Positions 7,215 to 16,335 are shown, numbered from the stretch's first letter. The stretch is DNA of 22,486 bases from CALFER01 sp964472395 (GCA_964472395.1 CAYYMM010000078.1:1-22486); one strand, 5' to 3'. Translations and numbers: made by a program. The notes: generated from the letters alone by a model not told the origin.

Positions 7215-8462
7215 TTACAAAAAAACCCGCACCTCGAGATACATGACCTCGGGATAAACTCCGAATTCGCTTTGCATACGAATCGGAGATTCTCCAGGGC
7301 GTGTCCCGATACCCACCCCGTCTCCGAATGGTTCGCTTAGCCCCACAATCAGATCCGCTTCATCCGCAAGACTGAATGCGGCATCGAGAGCAATCTGACC
7401 GCTTCCATCCACTGCATTCCACAGAATGGACCCATCCCACCGGATGAGGGGATGTATCTCATGGTCCAGTGAGAAGAGAACGTAATGGCGTGCAAGGAAC
7501 AGACCCGTCTCGGGTTCCGAAGACAGCTCCGCCAGATAATCGTCAGGGTCGATCACTCCATTTTCGTTGTATAAATACTCGACGATCACATGCATTGAAT
7601 CCGAACTCCGGAAATCCAATCCGCCTGCTGCCTGAAATTCGGCCCGTGTGTCACGTTCCGGATCAGCACCCAGATATCGGCGTTCGCACCTGAATCCGAG
7701 TCGACCGGCGACTCCCTGCCGGGCCCAACCCCAAAGTGCCCGGTCCATATAGCGTCCGCCGAGGATTTCAACATGGAGATTCGCTGCGGTCGTGATCAAC
7801 CGGCAGGCTGCCGCTGAGCGTTCCCAATCTGGTGAGGTGCCGTCGTATCCCGCTACTCCGCAAGCCTCAATTTCGGTCAGCTGCCCGATCAACCGCCTCA
7901 CCCGGATGGCATCGACGCCGGTCTTGTACGTTTTTTCGATTTCCTGTGCCAGGAAGGGATGAAACAGATCATTCGGTCCCAGAAAGAACATGCCGGACCA
8001 ATTGATCGCCTGCCGTCCGATCGCGACTTCGGTTGTATGATCCCTCCACTGGAGGGCCAATCGATCGAATGACGTGACTGCGGTGATTGTCGAGGTTTGT
8101 CCGGTGTTGTTTCGGAGCGTCCGGGTCAGATCCGGATGACGCCAGAGCGTCCGGTTTCTCTCGGCGGGATCGATCATCGGATTGGCCGCGGAGGTGTCCA
8201 TGCTCAGATCACATGTGATTGCGGATTCGATCGAGATCGATTCGGATAATGAGGCATGGATAAACGGACGCAGGCGGGTCAGCGACGCAACAGCATGGTG
8301 CTCCTGAAAGAGCATGGGTTCGTCAGGCAGGTATGAAAACTCCAGTGTGGAAGCGATCATGGTGCCGTATCGATCCAATTCAAATGCTCCGGCCGGCCGG
8401 GCGCTACAGACCAGGCAAGCCGACGCGATCAGAATCAGACTGAGCGCTGCCCGGGTCGTCAT
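7215..8462 (-). CDS. Predicted outer-membrane beta-barrel protein, DUF1302/alginate-porin-like
   Basis: The 415-residue product has a signal peptide (residues 1-26, cleavage predicted after ARPAGA) and alternating strand-like segments ending in the aromatic/hydrophobic C-terminus YLEVRVFL, as in outer-membrane barrels. The phrase IGRQAINWSGMFFLGPNDLFHP resembles the 'GRQ-x-x-W-G ... P-x-D-x-F-x-P' signature I associate with DUF1302 and alginate-export-type porins. It is the last gene of a five-gene operon and its ATG overlaps the ATPase stop as ATGA. Since the operon also has a LolA-like periplasmic protein and an ABC transporter, this barrel may be the outer-membrane end of a trans-envelope transport route. 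The family name is tentative; location and operon membership are firmer. Confidence 0.7.
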   Translation of the reverse strand: MTTRAALSLILIASACLVCSARPAGAFELDRYGTMIASTLEFSYLPDEPMLFQEHHAVASLTRLRPFIHASLSESISIESAITCDLSMDTSAANPMIDPAERNRTLWRHPDLTRTLRNNTGQTSTITAVTSFDRLALQWRDHTTEVAIGRQAINWSGMFFLGPNDLFHPFLAQEIEKTYKTGVDAIRVRRLIGQLTEIEACGVAGYDGTSPDWERSAAACRLITTAANLHVEILGGRYMDRALWGWARQGVAGRLGFRCERRYLGADPERDTRAEFQAAGGLDFRSSDSMHVIVEYLYNENGVIDPDDYLAELSSEPETGLFLARHYVLFSLDHEIHPLIRWDGSILWNAVDGSGQIALDAAFSLADEADLIVGLSEPFGDGVGIGTRPGESPIRMQSEFGVYPEVMYLEVRVFL

Positions 8463-9172
8463 GACCGCAAGTCCCGCCTTTCATCCCCGACTACCCGTCC
8501 GTCCTGCATTCTGATGACCCGATGCGCCCGGGCGATCACCTGTGGATCGTGGCTTGAGAACAGAAATGTGTTGCCCATCTCTTGGTTGAGGCGTTCCATG
8601 ATGTCCAGAATGGTGGCGGCCGTACGGGAGTCGACATTGGCGGTTGGTTCGTCCGCGAGCACAATCGCGGGGTTTGTGACGATGGCCCGCACGATGGCGA
8701 CGCGTTGCTGCTGACCGCCGGACATGGCTGAAGGCCGGCGATGCTCGAGTCCGTCGAGACCGACTGCGTGAAAGAGATCCCGGACGCGTGCGCTTCGCTC
8801 CGTTCGCGGAACACCCTGAATCGACAGGATCAACTCGGCGTTTTCAAAAGCGGTCAGTACCGGGATCAGGTTATATGCCTGAAAGACAAATCCGACACGG
8901 TCGCGGCGGAATCGCGAGGTTTCGGTGCGGCTCATATCCTGCAGTTTCCGACCCTCGACATGAATGTCTCCTCGTGTCACGTTGTCAAGAGCACCCGTCA
9001 GGTTGAGAATGGTCGTTTTACCGCTCCCGGACGGACCGGACAGAACCGTGAACTCACCCGGAAAGATGTCGATGTCCACCTGATCGACGGCATGAACGAC
9101 ACTGTCTCCCTGCCGGTAGATCTTTTCCACTAGTCTCATGCTTACAATCGGTCCAACAGGGATCGCAGTCAT
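8459..9172 (-). CDS. ABC transporter ATP-binding protein (MacB/LolD type)
   Basis: The 237-residue ATPase has Walker A GPSGSGKT (46-53), a Q-loop at Gln98 (VFQAYNLIP), the signature MSGGQQQR (150-157), Walker B VLADEP (171-176) and an H-loop His208 (FSSHD). The Q-loop sequence followed by NLIPVLTAFEN is typical of the LolD/MacB/FtsE group, whose ATPases drive FtsX-like mechanotransmission permeases rather than classic import or export. The start at 9172 has GAGGAGG only three bases upstream. The second ATG at 9139 is a possible alternative. The gene lies 8 bases after the second permease and overlaps the barrel gene, and the two permeases next to it are its natural partners. Confidence 0.95.
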   Translation of the reverse strand: MTAIPVGPIVSMRLVEKIYRQGDSVVHAVDQVDIDIFPGEFTVLSGPSGSGKTTILNLTGALDNVTRGDIHVEGRKLQDMSRTETSRFRRDRVGFVFQAYNLIPVLTAFENAELILSIQGVPRTERSARVRDLFHAVGLDGLEHRRPSAMSGGQQQRVAIVRAIVTNPAIVLADEPTANVDSRTAATILDIMERLNQEMGNTFLFSSHDPQVIARAHRVIRMQDGRVVGDERRDLRS

Positions 9173-9180
9173 AAACCTCC

Positions 9181-10419
9181 TCACACTGCTTGAATCGCCT
9201 CGACCGGTGTCACACGCGACGCCTTCCAGGCTGGATAGATTCCGGACAGAAGGATCAAAGCGGCGGCGACGGTCAGAATGACGGCCAGGCTGATCGGACG
9301 CAAATCGGCATGGATGGTCGGGTCGAACAGAACGCCGCCCACATCGGGCTTTTCCGTGAACAATGCCGTCAGATCGATACCGGTCGAGTGAAGATATCCA
9401 TAAACCGGAGCGGTCAGAAGCAGTCCGGCTATTACACCGAAGATGCACAGCCAGCAGGCTTCGAGCATGATGAGACCGAACAAGCGCTGCGGAGAGATTC
9501 CGAGGGCCAACAGGATTCCGAATTCGCGCTTCCGTTCGAGGACACTCATGAGAATCGTGTTGAGAATACCCGCGGAGATCAGCAGGAAAATGATCAATTG
9601 GAACAGGTAGTTGCTGGATTGGTCCATCGCGATCAACCCGGCGATGTCCGGCATGGCATCGCGCCAGGTCACAACCTCGGTTCCATGTATATCGCCGTTC
9701 CACGTCTGAACTCGGTGCTGGATGCTCCGGGATGCGGCATGATCATCGAGGAACACGGCAAGATGCGTGACATCGCGGGTGGAGTAGCCGATAAGCTCGC
9801 GGAGACTGTTGATAGGCAACAGCACGAAGTAGTTGTCGACCTGCATCACACCGGTTTTGAAAATGCCGCTGACGCGTGCCAGTCCCGAGATGATTTCGCC
9901 ATGCACATCCGTCAGGGTGTACACGAGCTTCCCGCCGATATCCACACGCAACCGATCGGCCATGTTCCGTCCGATCACGATCCCGACTCGGTTCTTAGAA
10001 TCGAATAACGTTCCGGATTCCAGAAAATCCATAAAATACAACGTATCAGGCGTCTCGCTGTTCGGGTCGATCGCCATGAATGCCGCCCCCGCGCTATCGT
10101 TTGCTGTAGCGACCATCGCCTGCCCGGTGATCCGCTCCCGCACCGCTGTGACTCGCCGCATGGCCCCGAGTCGATCGATCAGATCCGACGGGATGTCGAT
10201 ACGTTTGTCGATCGAGGGGGTGTCGAGATAGCCATGGGGAATCAATGCCACATGGCCCATCCCCATCCGAGAGGCTCCCTCGATCAGTCTCCCGTAGCCC
10301 GAATCGCCGATCCCCGTGAATATCAGGCTGAGCATGAGACCGAATCCGATGGAGAAGAGCGTGATGGCTGTTCGGCGGGTATTGCGCCAGAGGTTCCGGA
10401 AAGCCATGAGAATGAGCAT
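9181..10419 (-). CDS. ABC transporter permease, FtsX/MacB (LolC/E-like) family, second of two
   Basis: The 412-residue protein has the standard layout. One N-terminal membrane helix follows MAFRNLWRNTRRT, then a large periplasmic MacB-type domain (about residues 45-265), then three C-terminal helices with the FtsX phrase LERKREFGILLALGISPQRL between the first two and the ending YPAWKASRVTPVEAIQAV. I chose the ATG at 10419, two bases after the stop of the preceding permease. A longer upstream reading frame would overlap that gene and lacks family similarity. A second ATG at 10407 is also possible. It probably pairs with the other permease as a heterodimer, like LolC/LolE, powered by the ATPase downstream. 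Substrate may be a lipoprotein or lipid. Confidence 0.93.
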   Translation of the reverse strand: MLILMAFRNLWRNTRRTAITLFSIGFGLMLSLIFTGIGDSGYGRLIEGASRMGMGHVALIPHGYLDTPSIDKRIDIPSDLIDRLGAMRRVTAVRERITGQAMVATANDSAGAAFMAIDPNSETPDTLYFMDFLESGTLFDSKNRVGIVIGRNMADRLRVDIGGKLVYTLTDVHGEIISGLARVSGIFKTGVMQVDNYFVLLPINSLRELIGYSTRDVTHLAVFLDDHAASRSIQHRVQTWNGDIHGTEVVTWRDAMPDIAGLIAMDQSSNYLFQLIIFLLISAGILNTILMSVLERKREFGILLALGISPQRLFGLIMLEACWLCIFGVIAGLLLTAPVYGYLHSTGIDLTALFTEKPDVGGVLFDPTIHADLRPISLAVILTVAAALILLSGIYPAWKASRVTPVEAIQAV

Positions 10420-10421
10420 GA

Positions 10422-11633
10422 TCACGTATGATGGATCGCCTGGACTGGACGGACGAATGCCGCTTTCAGTCCTGGGTAGAGGATCGAAACGAAAACGATG
10501 CCGAGCATGAACAGGAGAGGGGAGGTGACGGTCGATGCGGTCACCGAAGTACACCAGATCGGGTTGATGGCGATGCCCGAGAGCGCAGCGCCATCGCCCC
10601 AGCGTGACAAATTGATGCCGTGCGTTTCGAGATACAGGACGAGCGGGAAACCGATGGCGATGCCGATCACGGCTGCAGCGGCGGCCTGCGCCATCGACTC
10701 CAGGATGACCATGATGAAGATCTGCAACGGCGTGACGCCGACCGCCTTCAGGACGCCGAGCTCGCGGATCCGTTCGAAAACCGCCATCAGCATCGCGTTG
10801 AGTGTCACCATCCCAATCGCCGCGTAGGAAATGATGTATAGGAGGTATTGGACGATATCCATAGAATCGATCATATCCGAAATGCCGGGTGCGAGTTGCC
10901 GCCAGTCGTGTACCTCGAGATCCGGGAAGCGGGCTTTCAGTTCGTCCCGCACACGCTCGATGCGGGAGTCCTCCATCCGGATCGCAATCTCATGGCAGTC
11001 GACCTCGAGTGAAAGGAAGGTTCGGAACGCGGATTCGGTCATGAAAAAGCCTGCCCGGTCGATTTCTTCTGAAACCGCTTTCAGAATGCCCCTGACCCGA
11101 TACAGGTCGTTCGCCGTTGAACCGTCCACGCCCTGTCCGACCAACACGATTTCTCCGCCGACCTGAATTCCCAGTGTTTTCGCGAGTTTCCGGCCGATGA
11201 CGACACCCGGGTCATCCGACTCCGAAAGCCATTCACCGATATCGACATGATGGTGCAGATCCGTGACGTGGGGTTCCCGCTGAAGATCAATTCCACGCAG
11301 ACTGACGCCTGATGATGTTGATTCCGAAGCAGCGAGTCCGAACCCGAACAATCGCGGGGTCGCGGCGAGCTTTCGCGAGTCGAGTTCGGCCAGAACTGAA
11401 GCGGTTGAGGGGATCTGCCGATAGATTGACGGGTTGGTGCGGTATCCCGATGCATGGATCTGGATACTCGCGATATCGAGTGACAGCGCGGTGGAGCGGA
11501 ATTTCATCAGGAAGCCTTCGACCAGGCCGGTATAGAGGATCATGCAGGTGAGTGCTGCCGTCATGGCGGCTGTGGTGATGAGAGTCCGGCGCGGGTTGCG
11601 CATGACATTGCGGAACGCGGTGCGGAGCAGCAT
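10422..11633 (-). CDS. ABC transporter permease, FtsX/MacB (LolC/E-like) family, first of two
   Basis: The 403-residue protein begins with LLRTAFRNVMRNPRRTLIT and one helix, then has a periplasmic MacB_PCD-type domain including VIGRKLAKTLGIQVGGEIVL. Three C-terminal helices follow, with FERIRELGVLKAVGVTP in the FtsX region and YPGLKAAFVRPVQAIHHT at the end. These features identify a type VII (mechanotransmission) ABC permease of the inner membrane. It starts at an ATG sharing one base with the TAA of the LolA-like gene (TAATG), so the two are probably translationally coupled. The second permease starts two bases after its TGA. The two permeases are clearly related yet diverged, as expected for a heterodimer. 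Confidence 0.93.
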   Translation of the reverse strand: MLLRTAFRNVMRNPRRTLITTAAMTAALTCMILYTGLVEGFLMKFRSTALSLDIASIQIHASGYRTNPSIYRQIPSTASVLAELDSRKLAATPRLFGFGLAASESTSSGVSLRGIDLQREPHVTDLHHHVDIGEWLSESDDPGVVIGRKLAKTLGIQVGGEIVLVGQGVDGSTANDLYRVRGILKAVSEEIDRAGFFMTESAFRTFLSLEVDCHEIAIRMEDSRIERVRDELKARFPDLEVHDWRQLAPGISDMIDSMDIVQYLLYIISYAAIGMVTLNAMLMAVFERIRELGVLKAVGVTPLQIFIMVILESMAQAAAAAVIGIAIGFPLVLYLETHGINLSRWGDGAALSGIAINPIWCTSVTASTVTSPLLFMLGIVFVSILYPGLKAAFVRPVQAIHHT

Positions 11634-12424
11634 TAGCGGAGATTCTGGAGTGTGAAGAACTCCGTTGAAATCGGCGCATCGAACACGATCGATGCGTAAA
11701 CCAGTTCCGTAGCCTCTTCCGGTTTGTCCTCCGGTTGCAACACCACGCGTGACGGGATGATGCGACCGCTCATTTCCTTGTAATCACTGAAACGCATGGT
11801 CCTGACACGCGCGCCTTTTTCGTCGAAATAGCTGGCCGTGATCGGCATCAGATCCTGTTTCCGGACTAAGAAGATGACCTTTCCCCATACCACAGCAGCA
11901 TCGGGTTTCGGGTCGAGACGGATTTCCCAGATCGCAATTCCGTCCCGTGTGCCATCGAAGACCACCTCTGCATGATAATCCTCGGCGTACCGGCTCTCCT
12001 TCACCAGATCATCGTTCGTAAAATGACTTCCCATCCAGGAACTCATCATCATGCCCGACGTGATCTTGATCGTGCGATCGGTTTTGGGGAGATAATTGTA
12101 GATCACGGTGCCGGATTTCAAAGTTGCCGAACCTGCTTCCTTTTTAGGAGTAAGGATCCGGACGAGGGAGAAATCCTTCCCGAGAGACCAGGCGCGCATT
12201 TCCAGCGATCGACTCCAGTGTTCGGTGCGGATGTTCATAGACATCACGGCTTCGCTGGATCCGCCGCGCCAGAGATCGTCGATGTAGTTCATGATCGCCT
12301 CGGCGCGGGCCGCGGGGTCTTCCGGCAAAGTGGCGACATCGAGCGATGGTGAGGCGGCTTGGAGGGAAGTCACAACCAGCAGGGCCAGAGCGATTGCTGC
12401 GTGTCTCGGAGTGATTACGACCAT
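11633..12424 (-). CDS. LolA-like outer-membrane lipoprotein-sorting protein (TP_0789/PF17131-like)
   Basis: The 263-residue product has a signal peptide (about 1-25, HAAIALALLVVTSLQA|AS) and then a LolA-like fold. Recognisable phrases are the A-x-x-I-M-x-x-ID-x-L-W-RG start and the SLGKDFSLVRILTPKKEAG strand pair followed by YNYLPKTDRTIKI. This pattern matches the family often annotated 'outer membrane lipoprotein-sorting protein', found next to MacB-like transporters. Its likely role is to bind a lipid or lipoprotein in the periplasm and ferry it between the transporter and the outer membrane. The ATG at 12424 is preferred over one at 12448 because GGAGG stands five bases upstream. It is the first gene of the five-gene operon and overlaps the first permease by one base. 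Confidence 0.88.
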   Translation of the reverse strand: MVVITPRHAAIALALLVVTSLQAASPSLDVATLPEDPAARAEAIMNYIDDLWRGGSSEAVMSMNIRTEHWSRSLEMRAWSLGKDFSLVRILTPKKEAGSATLKSGTVIYNYLPKTDRTIKITSGMMMSSWMGSHFTNDDLVKESRYAEDYHAEVVFDGTRDGIAIWEIRLDPKPDAAVVWGKVIFLVRKQDLMPITASYFDEKGARVRTMRFSDYKEMSGRIIPSRVVLQPEDKPEEATELVYASIVFDAPISTEFFTLQNLR

Positions 12425-12521
12425 GACGGCCTCCTTCAAGTCATACAATGCCCGGAAGCCAGAAAAGTTTCAACTTGAACCGGGGCAGCGATCCCGATAG
12501 GATGCGCGCGGGAGACGGCGG
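12425..12521. promoter_or_regulatory. Divergent intergenic region between the LolA-ABC operon and the DMT transporter gene
   Basis: On the plus strand TTGAAC (12475-12480) is followed after 17 bases by TAGGAT (12498-12503), a plausible promoter for the DMT gene. TTCAACTTGAA (12469-12479) is a short perfect inverted repeat (5-1-5) between the two genes that could be an operator. On the minus strand only a weak promoter-like pair starting at TTGAAA could be found for the LolA-like gene, whose GGAGG site is clear. Confidence 0.35.
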
Positions 12522-13418
12522 ATGGAGCAAGAAATGATCGGAAAACTGATGGCGTTGTCCTGCGCGATACTCTGGGCGGTTGCCGTGATTCTGTTCAAGC
12601 GCAGCGGCGAAACACTGTCTCCGCTCGCGTTGAATCTCTATAAATCCGTCGTATCGATGTTCCTGTTCTTCCCTTGTTTCATCATAGTTGGAGACACACT
12701 GAACCCCTCCCATGCCGTGTTTTCGGATTACTGGATCCTTTTCTGGAGCGGATTCGTGGGAATCACCGTATCGGATTCCCTGTTTTTCAAAAGTCTCAAT
12801 CTGATCGGCGCGGGGCTGAGCGCGATCGTTGATTGTCTCTACAGCCCAATGGTAATCCTGCTTTCATTCGCCATTCTCGATAAAAATGTCACCACACGGG
12901 ACATCATTGGCGCGGCGCTCATCATTTCGGCTGTTCTGATCGCATCGCTCAAAATCGACCGGAAAGCGCACGTGACGCATCGCGATCTGATGCTGGGCAT
13001 GGTGCTGGGGGCATTCGCGATGCTCTCGGTCGCGCTCGGAGTTATTCTCCTGGAACCTCTCCTTGCCCGCCATACCGCTCTGTGGATAACAGAAGTCCGT
13101 CTCGTCTTCGGTTCCGTCACTCTGGCCGCCTATGCGCTCATGATGAAAGACCGCAAGCGGCTGTTCGCGCCATTTTTCAACCGGCACACCTGGCGATTTG
13201 CCTTCCCCGCCACCTTTCTCGGAAGCTTTCTGGCAATGATTCTCTGGATCGGAGCGTTCAAATTCACCTCGATGGTCTCAGCGTCAATCCTCAATCAGAC
13301 CAGCACGATTTTCATTGTTCTGATGGCCAGTCTGTTCCTCAAGGAGACGTTCACTGTCCGGCGCGCCGCCGCCCTGGTTCTGGCGATGGCGGGATCATTG
13401 GTCGTGATCGGAGGATAA
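12522..13418 (+). CDS. EamA/DMT-superfamily transporter
   Basis: The 298-residue protein consists of two EamA repeats, each about five hydrophobic helices. The first starts with LMALSCAILWAVAVILFKRSG and the second with LGMVLGAFAMLSVALGVIL. Each half ends with a helix-rich FLKE- or LDK-type turn (SFAILDKNVTTRDIIGAALI and SLFLKETFTVRRAAALVLAM), the usual DMT signature. Members export or import small metabolites such as amino acids, nucleotide sugars or drugs across the inner membrane; the substrate cannot be read from the sequence. The ATG at 12522 has GGGAG some seven bases upstream; an ATG at 12534 is an alternative. The 3' end overlaps the convergent response-regulator gene by 24 bases. Confidence 0.9.
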   Translation: MEQEMIGKLMALSCAILWAVAVILFKRSGETLSPLALNLYKSVVSMFLFFPCFIIVGDTLNPSHAVFSDYWILFWSGFVGITVSDSLFFKSLNLIGAGLSAIVDCLYSPMVILLSFAILDKNVTTRDIIGAALIISAVLIASLKIDRKAHVTHRDLMLGMVLGAFAMLSVALGVILLEPLLARHTALWITEVRLVFGSVTLAAYALMMKDRKRLFAPFFNRHTWRFAFPATFLGSFLAMILWIGAFKFTSMVSASILNQTSTIFIVLMASLFLKETFTVRRAAALVLAMAGSLVVIGG

Positions 13419-14408
13419 CCCTGTGGACCGTTGTTCCGGATGATCTGGTTCGGAATCCTGCACATTGAATCGGGGATAGAGTTCGGCGATGCACTGGGGA
13501 CAGATGCTGTGCGTGAAATCCGCATGAGAATGCTCCTTGACATACTGCTCCACCTGCATCCAGTAGCCTGAATCGGTCCGGATTTTCTTGCAGTTTGCGC
13601 AGATCGGGATCAACCCGCTCAACGTCTTGATGCTGGCCATGGCCCCCTTCAGTTCCTCAATGTATCGTTCGCGATCCCGTTCGCACTGCTTCTGCTCGGT
13701 GATGTCATGGAAGACGACGACGAATCCGAGATTCCTTCCGGAGTCATCCGTCAGACTGGACCGATTGGTTCTCACCAGCGTGCGCCGTCCGTCACGCCGT
13801 TTCAGCGTAGTCTCCTGCTGCAATGTTCCCCCGTCGATCGCGGCCGGCGGCGACTCGATATCGAAAACCGTTCGGAGCGATTGAGTGCGGGCCTCGGCTG
13901 AACTCCAGCCCGTCAATGTTTCGGCCATCGGGTTGAGCAGAACGATACGTTCCGATGCATCCGTCGCGATGACCCCGTCTCCGATGCTGAACAGAATGGC
14001 GGACAGGAGATGCTCGCTGTCGCGCAACTTCCGGTTCATGATGTGCTTATAAAGCGTGATCTCGATCGCATAGGGCAGTTGCTGGAAATCGACCGGTTTG
14101 GTCAGATAGCCATATGGTTCCGCCTGTTTGGCGCGTTCGAGGGTGTCCTTGTCGCCGAAAGCGGTCAGAAAAATGACCGGGATGTCTCGGGTCTGCATGA
14201 ATCGAGCGGTTTCGATTCCATCGATGGGTCCTTCGATGTGGATGTCCATGATGACCAGATCCGGTTTGCTGTGATCGACGACCCGAACGGCGTCGGGGCC
14301 GGACCTCACGATTCCGTCGACGATGCACCCGAGTTTTTCGATATTGAGCTGCAGGTTTCGGGCGAAAATGAGTTCGTCTTCGACAATCAGAATGTGCGTC
14401 CGGTTCAT
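13395..14408 (-). CDS. Response regulator: REC-PAS with a C-terminal Cys-rich (CxxC...CxxC) module
   Basis: The 337-residue protein has a receiver domain (1-120) with Glu10/Asp11, phosphoacceptor Asp55 (LVIMDIHIEG), Thr82 and Lys104 (YLTKPVD). A PAS domain follows (about 131-240, SIGDGVIATDASERIVLLNP ... FHDITEQK). The C-terminal module has ICANCKKIRTDSGYWMQVEQ and SICPQC, with Cys270, Cys273, Cys303 and Cys306 arranged as for a metal site. I recall similar 'C-x-x-CKKIR-x-D-x-GYW' tails in many bacterial sensor proteins, where the function is unknown. There is no DNA-binding, cyclase or kinase domain, so output must be by protein contact or phosphotransfer. The ATG overlaps the stop of the histidine kinase gene, which makes that kinase its cognate partner. 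The 3' end overlaps the convergent DMT gene by 24 bases. Confidence 0.9.
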   Translation of the reverse strand: MNRTHILIVEDELIFARNLQLNIEKLGCIVDGIVRSGPDAVRVVDHSKPDLVIMDIHIEGPIDGIETARFMQTRDIPVIFLTAFGDKDTLERAKQAEPYGYLTKPVDFQQLPYAIEITLYKHIMNRKLRDSEHLLSAILFSIGDGVIATDASERIVLLNPMAETLTGWSSAEARTQSLRTVFDIESPPAAIDGGTLQQETTLKRRDGRRTLVRTNRSSLTDDSGRNLGFVVVFHDITEQKQCERDRERYIEELKGAMASIKTLSGLIPICANCKKIRTDSGYWMQVEQYVKEHSHADFTHSICPQCIAELYPRFNVQDSEPDHPEQRSTGLSSDHDQ

Positions 14409-16270
14409 TCCGGCAATTCCTCCATCGATCCGGGAGTCGGAAAAAGCACACTCCAGTGCGTCCCGGGTGAGGGGTTCCGTTCGAGTTTTCCGTTCAGTTG
14501 CGAGGTCAGCAATTGAACGAGTTGCAGGCCGAAGGAGCCTGTCGATTCGGGAGAAAGGTCCACGGGTAGTCCTAACCCGTCATCGCGCACGGATAACTCG
14601 AAGAGGTCTTCCTGTTTCCGCATCAGTCCAATCCGGATCGATCCGGGATGATCGTCCGGAAACGCGTATTTGAATGCGTTGGTCACGAGTTCATTTAAAA
14701 TCAAGCCGATCGAGATGGCGGTGTCGAGGCCGAGCAGTACCGGGGTGATCATGAGATCGATCTGGATGCGATCGGCCGATGCTCCGAATGAAATCCGGAT
14801 CTGCTCGACGAGCGTCCGGATGTAGGTGTCGAAGCGGATGCGGGAGAAATCGGAAGTTTTGTAGAGGTGATCGTGAATCATTGCCATGGCACGGATCCGA
14901 AGTTTGCTCTCTTCTAGCACTCCGGTGGCTGCGCGATCGTGCGTGAGACCGGACTGGAGGTCGAGCAGGCTGTAAACGACCTGCAGGTTGTTCTTGACCC
15001 GATGATGAACCTCTCGCAGCAACACTTCCTTCTCCGCAAGCGATTCTTTGAGCTGTCGTTCCACTCGTCGGCGTTCGTCGATTTCAGACTCGAGTTCCCG
15101 ATTCAGACGTCTGAGATCCGTGGTGCGTTCGAGGACACGTTTCTCCAGGCTGGAATACGCTTGCTGAAGGGCTTCTTCGACCACTCGTTTTTCGGTGATG
15201 TCCCGAGCGACTGATTGATACTCGATGATCGTTCCATGTTGATCCGTTATGCCCCGATCCATCCGACTAAGCCAGCGCACCGATCCATCCGGGCGGATTG
15301 CACGATGTTCGAAAGTGATGGTCGGCCGCGAAGGCGCGAGTTTTCGTATATGCGAAAGCGCCAACAGAACATCGTCGCCAGGCAGCAGATCGAGAATGGA
15401 TTTCCCGACGAGTTGGTTTCGTGTAAGACCGAAGAAAGCGCAGAAGGCCTCATTGACGAAAGTCACGCGACGATCCGGCGAGTAGCGGCAGATCAGATCA
15501 TTCTGGTCTTCAACAACGGCGCGGTAGCGGGCCTGGGTGAGTTGGAGATCCAGTTCGATGCGTTTGCGCGCCGAGATATCGATGCCGGCCGTGACGATGC
15601 ACGGTTCGTTGCCGTATTTCTGCGCGGCAACGAAGAAGCATCGCGGGACCTGATCGATGGTGGTCATGACTTCGCGGCTGTCGGATTGCCTGTCGGATGC
15701 CGCAAATTCCCTTACGAATCGGGAGAATTCCGTCTGAGCATCAAGGAAGCCGATGTCCTGGCCGATGAAGAAATCAGAATCCCTCCGGAACGTCTCGCAC
15801 AACATCCGATTGACTCCGACATAACGCATTTTGGAATCGATCCATGAGACCAATCCGGGGATGGCGTCGAGCACCGCCTGGAGTTGATCGCGGGTGTTTT
15901 TCAGCGCCATTTCGGTTCGGTGCAGGTCGGTCCGGTCGTCGGCGATGGCGAGCAGTCCATAGGTGGTGGGGTAAATTCGGGAATGAAGATAGAACGTGCC
16001 GACCTGGCCTTCGGCTTCACGCCATTGAGCGTCTGCAAGTGCTTCCTGATAGGCAGCATACGAGCGGGTTTTCGCGAAAGAAGGGAAGAGTTCGATGAGG
16101 GGGCGGCCGATAAGATCCGTCAGTGGCATATTGACGAATCGGCAGTAGGCGTCATTGGCGTAGAGGATGTGGAGATTACGGTCGAGGGCGAGAATGAGGG
16201 ATGGAATACTCTGGAGAAGAGAGAGGTGTTGGAGATCGGCGGGGGGATGGGGTGGGGGTGCGTGAGGCAT
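14405..16270 (-). CDS. PAS-domain sensor histidine kinase, HisKA_2/HATPase family
   Basis: From the ATG at 16270 the product has 621 residues. Three PAS-like domains are visible at about 15-115, 125-240 and 245-365; the third begins YRAVVEDQNDLICRYSPDRR and ends in the SVARDITEKR phrase. A coiled-coil linker follows, then the HisKA_2 dimerisation domain with the His-His pair 422-423 in REVHHRVKNNLQVVYSLLD, and a HATPase domain with N-box NELVTNAFKYAF and a DDGLGLP G-box. No membrane segment is seen, so it is cytoplasmic and probably senses an internal signal such as redox state or a bound ligand. A TTG at 16306 would extend it by 12 residues. Neither start has a good Shine-Dalgarno sequence. 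It overlaps the response regulator by ATGA and is divergent from rex. Confidence 0.93.
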   Translation of the reverse strand: MPHAPPPHPPADLQHLSLLQSIPSLILALDRNLHILYANDAYCRFVNMPLTDLIGRPLIELFPSFAKTRSYAAYQEALADAQWREAEGQVGTFYLHSRIYPTTYGLLAIADDRTDLHRTEMALKNTRDQLQAVLDAIPGLVSWIDSKMRYVGVNRMLCETFRRDSDFFIGQDIGFLDAQTEFSRFVREFAASDRQSDSREVMTTIDQVPRCFFVAAQKYGNEPCIVTAGIDISARKRIELDLQLTQARYRAVVEDQNDLICRYSPDRRVTFVNEAFCAFFGLTRNQLVGKSILDLLPGDDVLLALSHIRKLAPSRPTITFEHRAIRPDGSVRWLSRMDRGITDQHGTIIEYQSVARDITEKRVVEEALQQAYSSLEKRVLERTTDLRRLNRELESEIDERRRVERQLKESLAEKEVLLREVHHRVKNNLQVVYSLLDLQSGLTHDRAATGVLEESKLRIRAMAMIHDHLYKTSDFSRIRFDTYIRTLVEQIRISFGASADRIQIDLMITPVLLGLDTAISIGLILNELVTNAFKYAFPDDHPGSIRIGLMRKQEDLFELSVRDDGLGLPVDLSPESTGSFGLQLVQLLTSQLNGKLERNPSPGTHWSVLFPTPGSMEELPE

Positions 16271-16335
16271 GCGATGATTGTAGAGGGAATGTGGGGTGAG
16301 ATTCAATGGGGGGCGAGGTCACGGACAAAAAGAGC

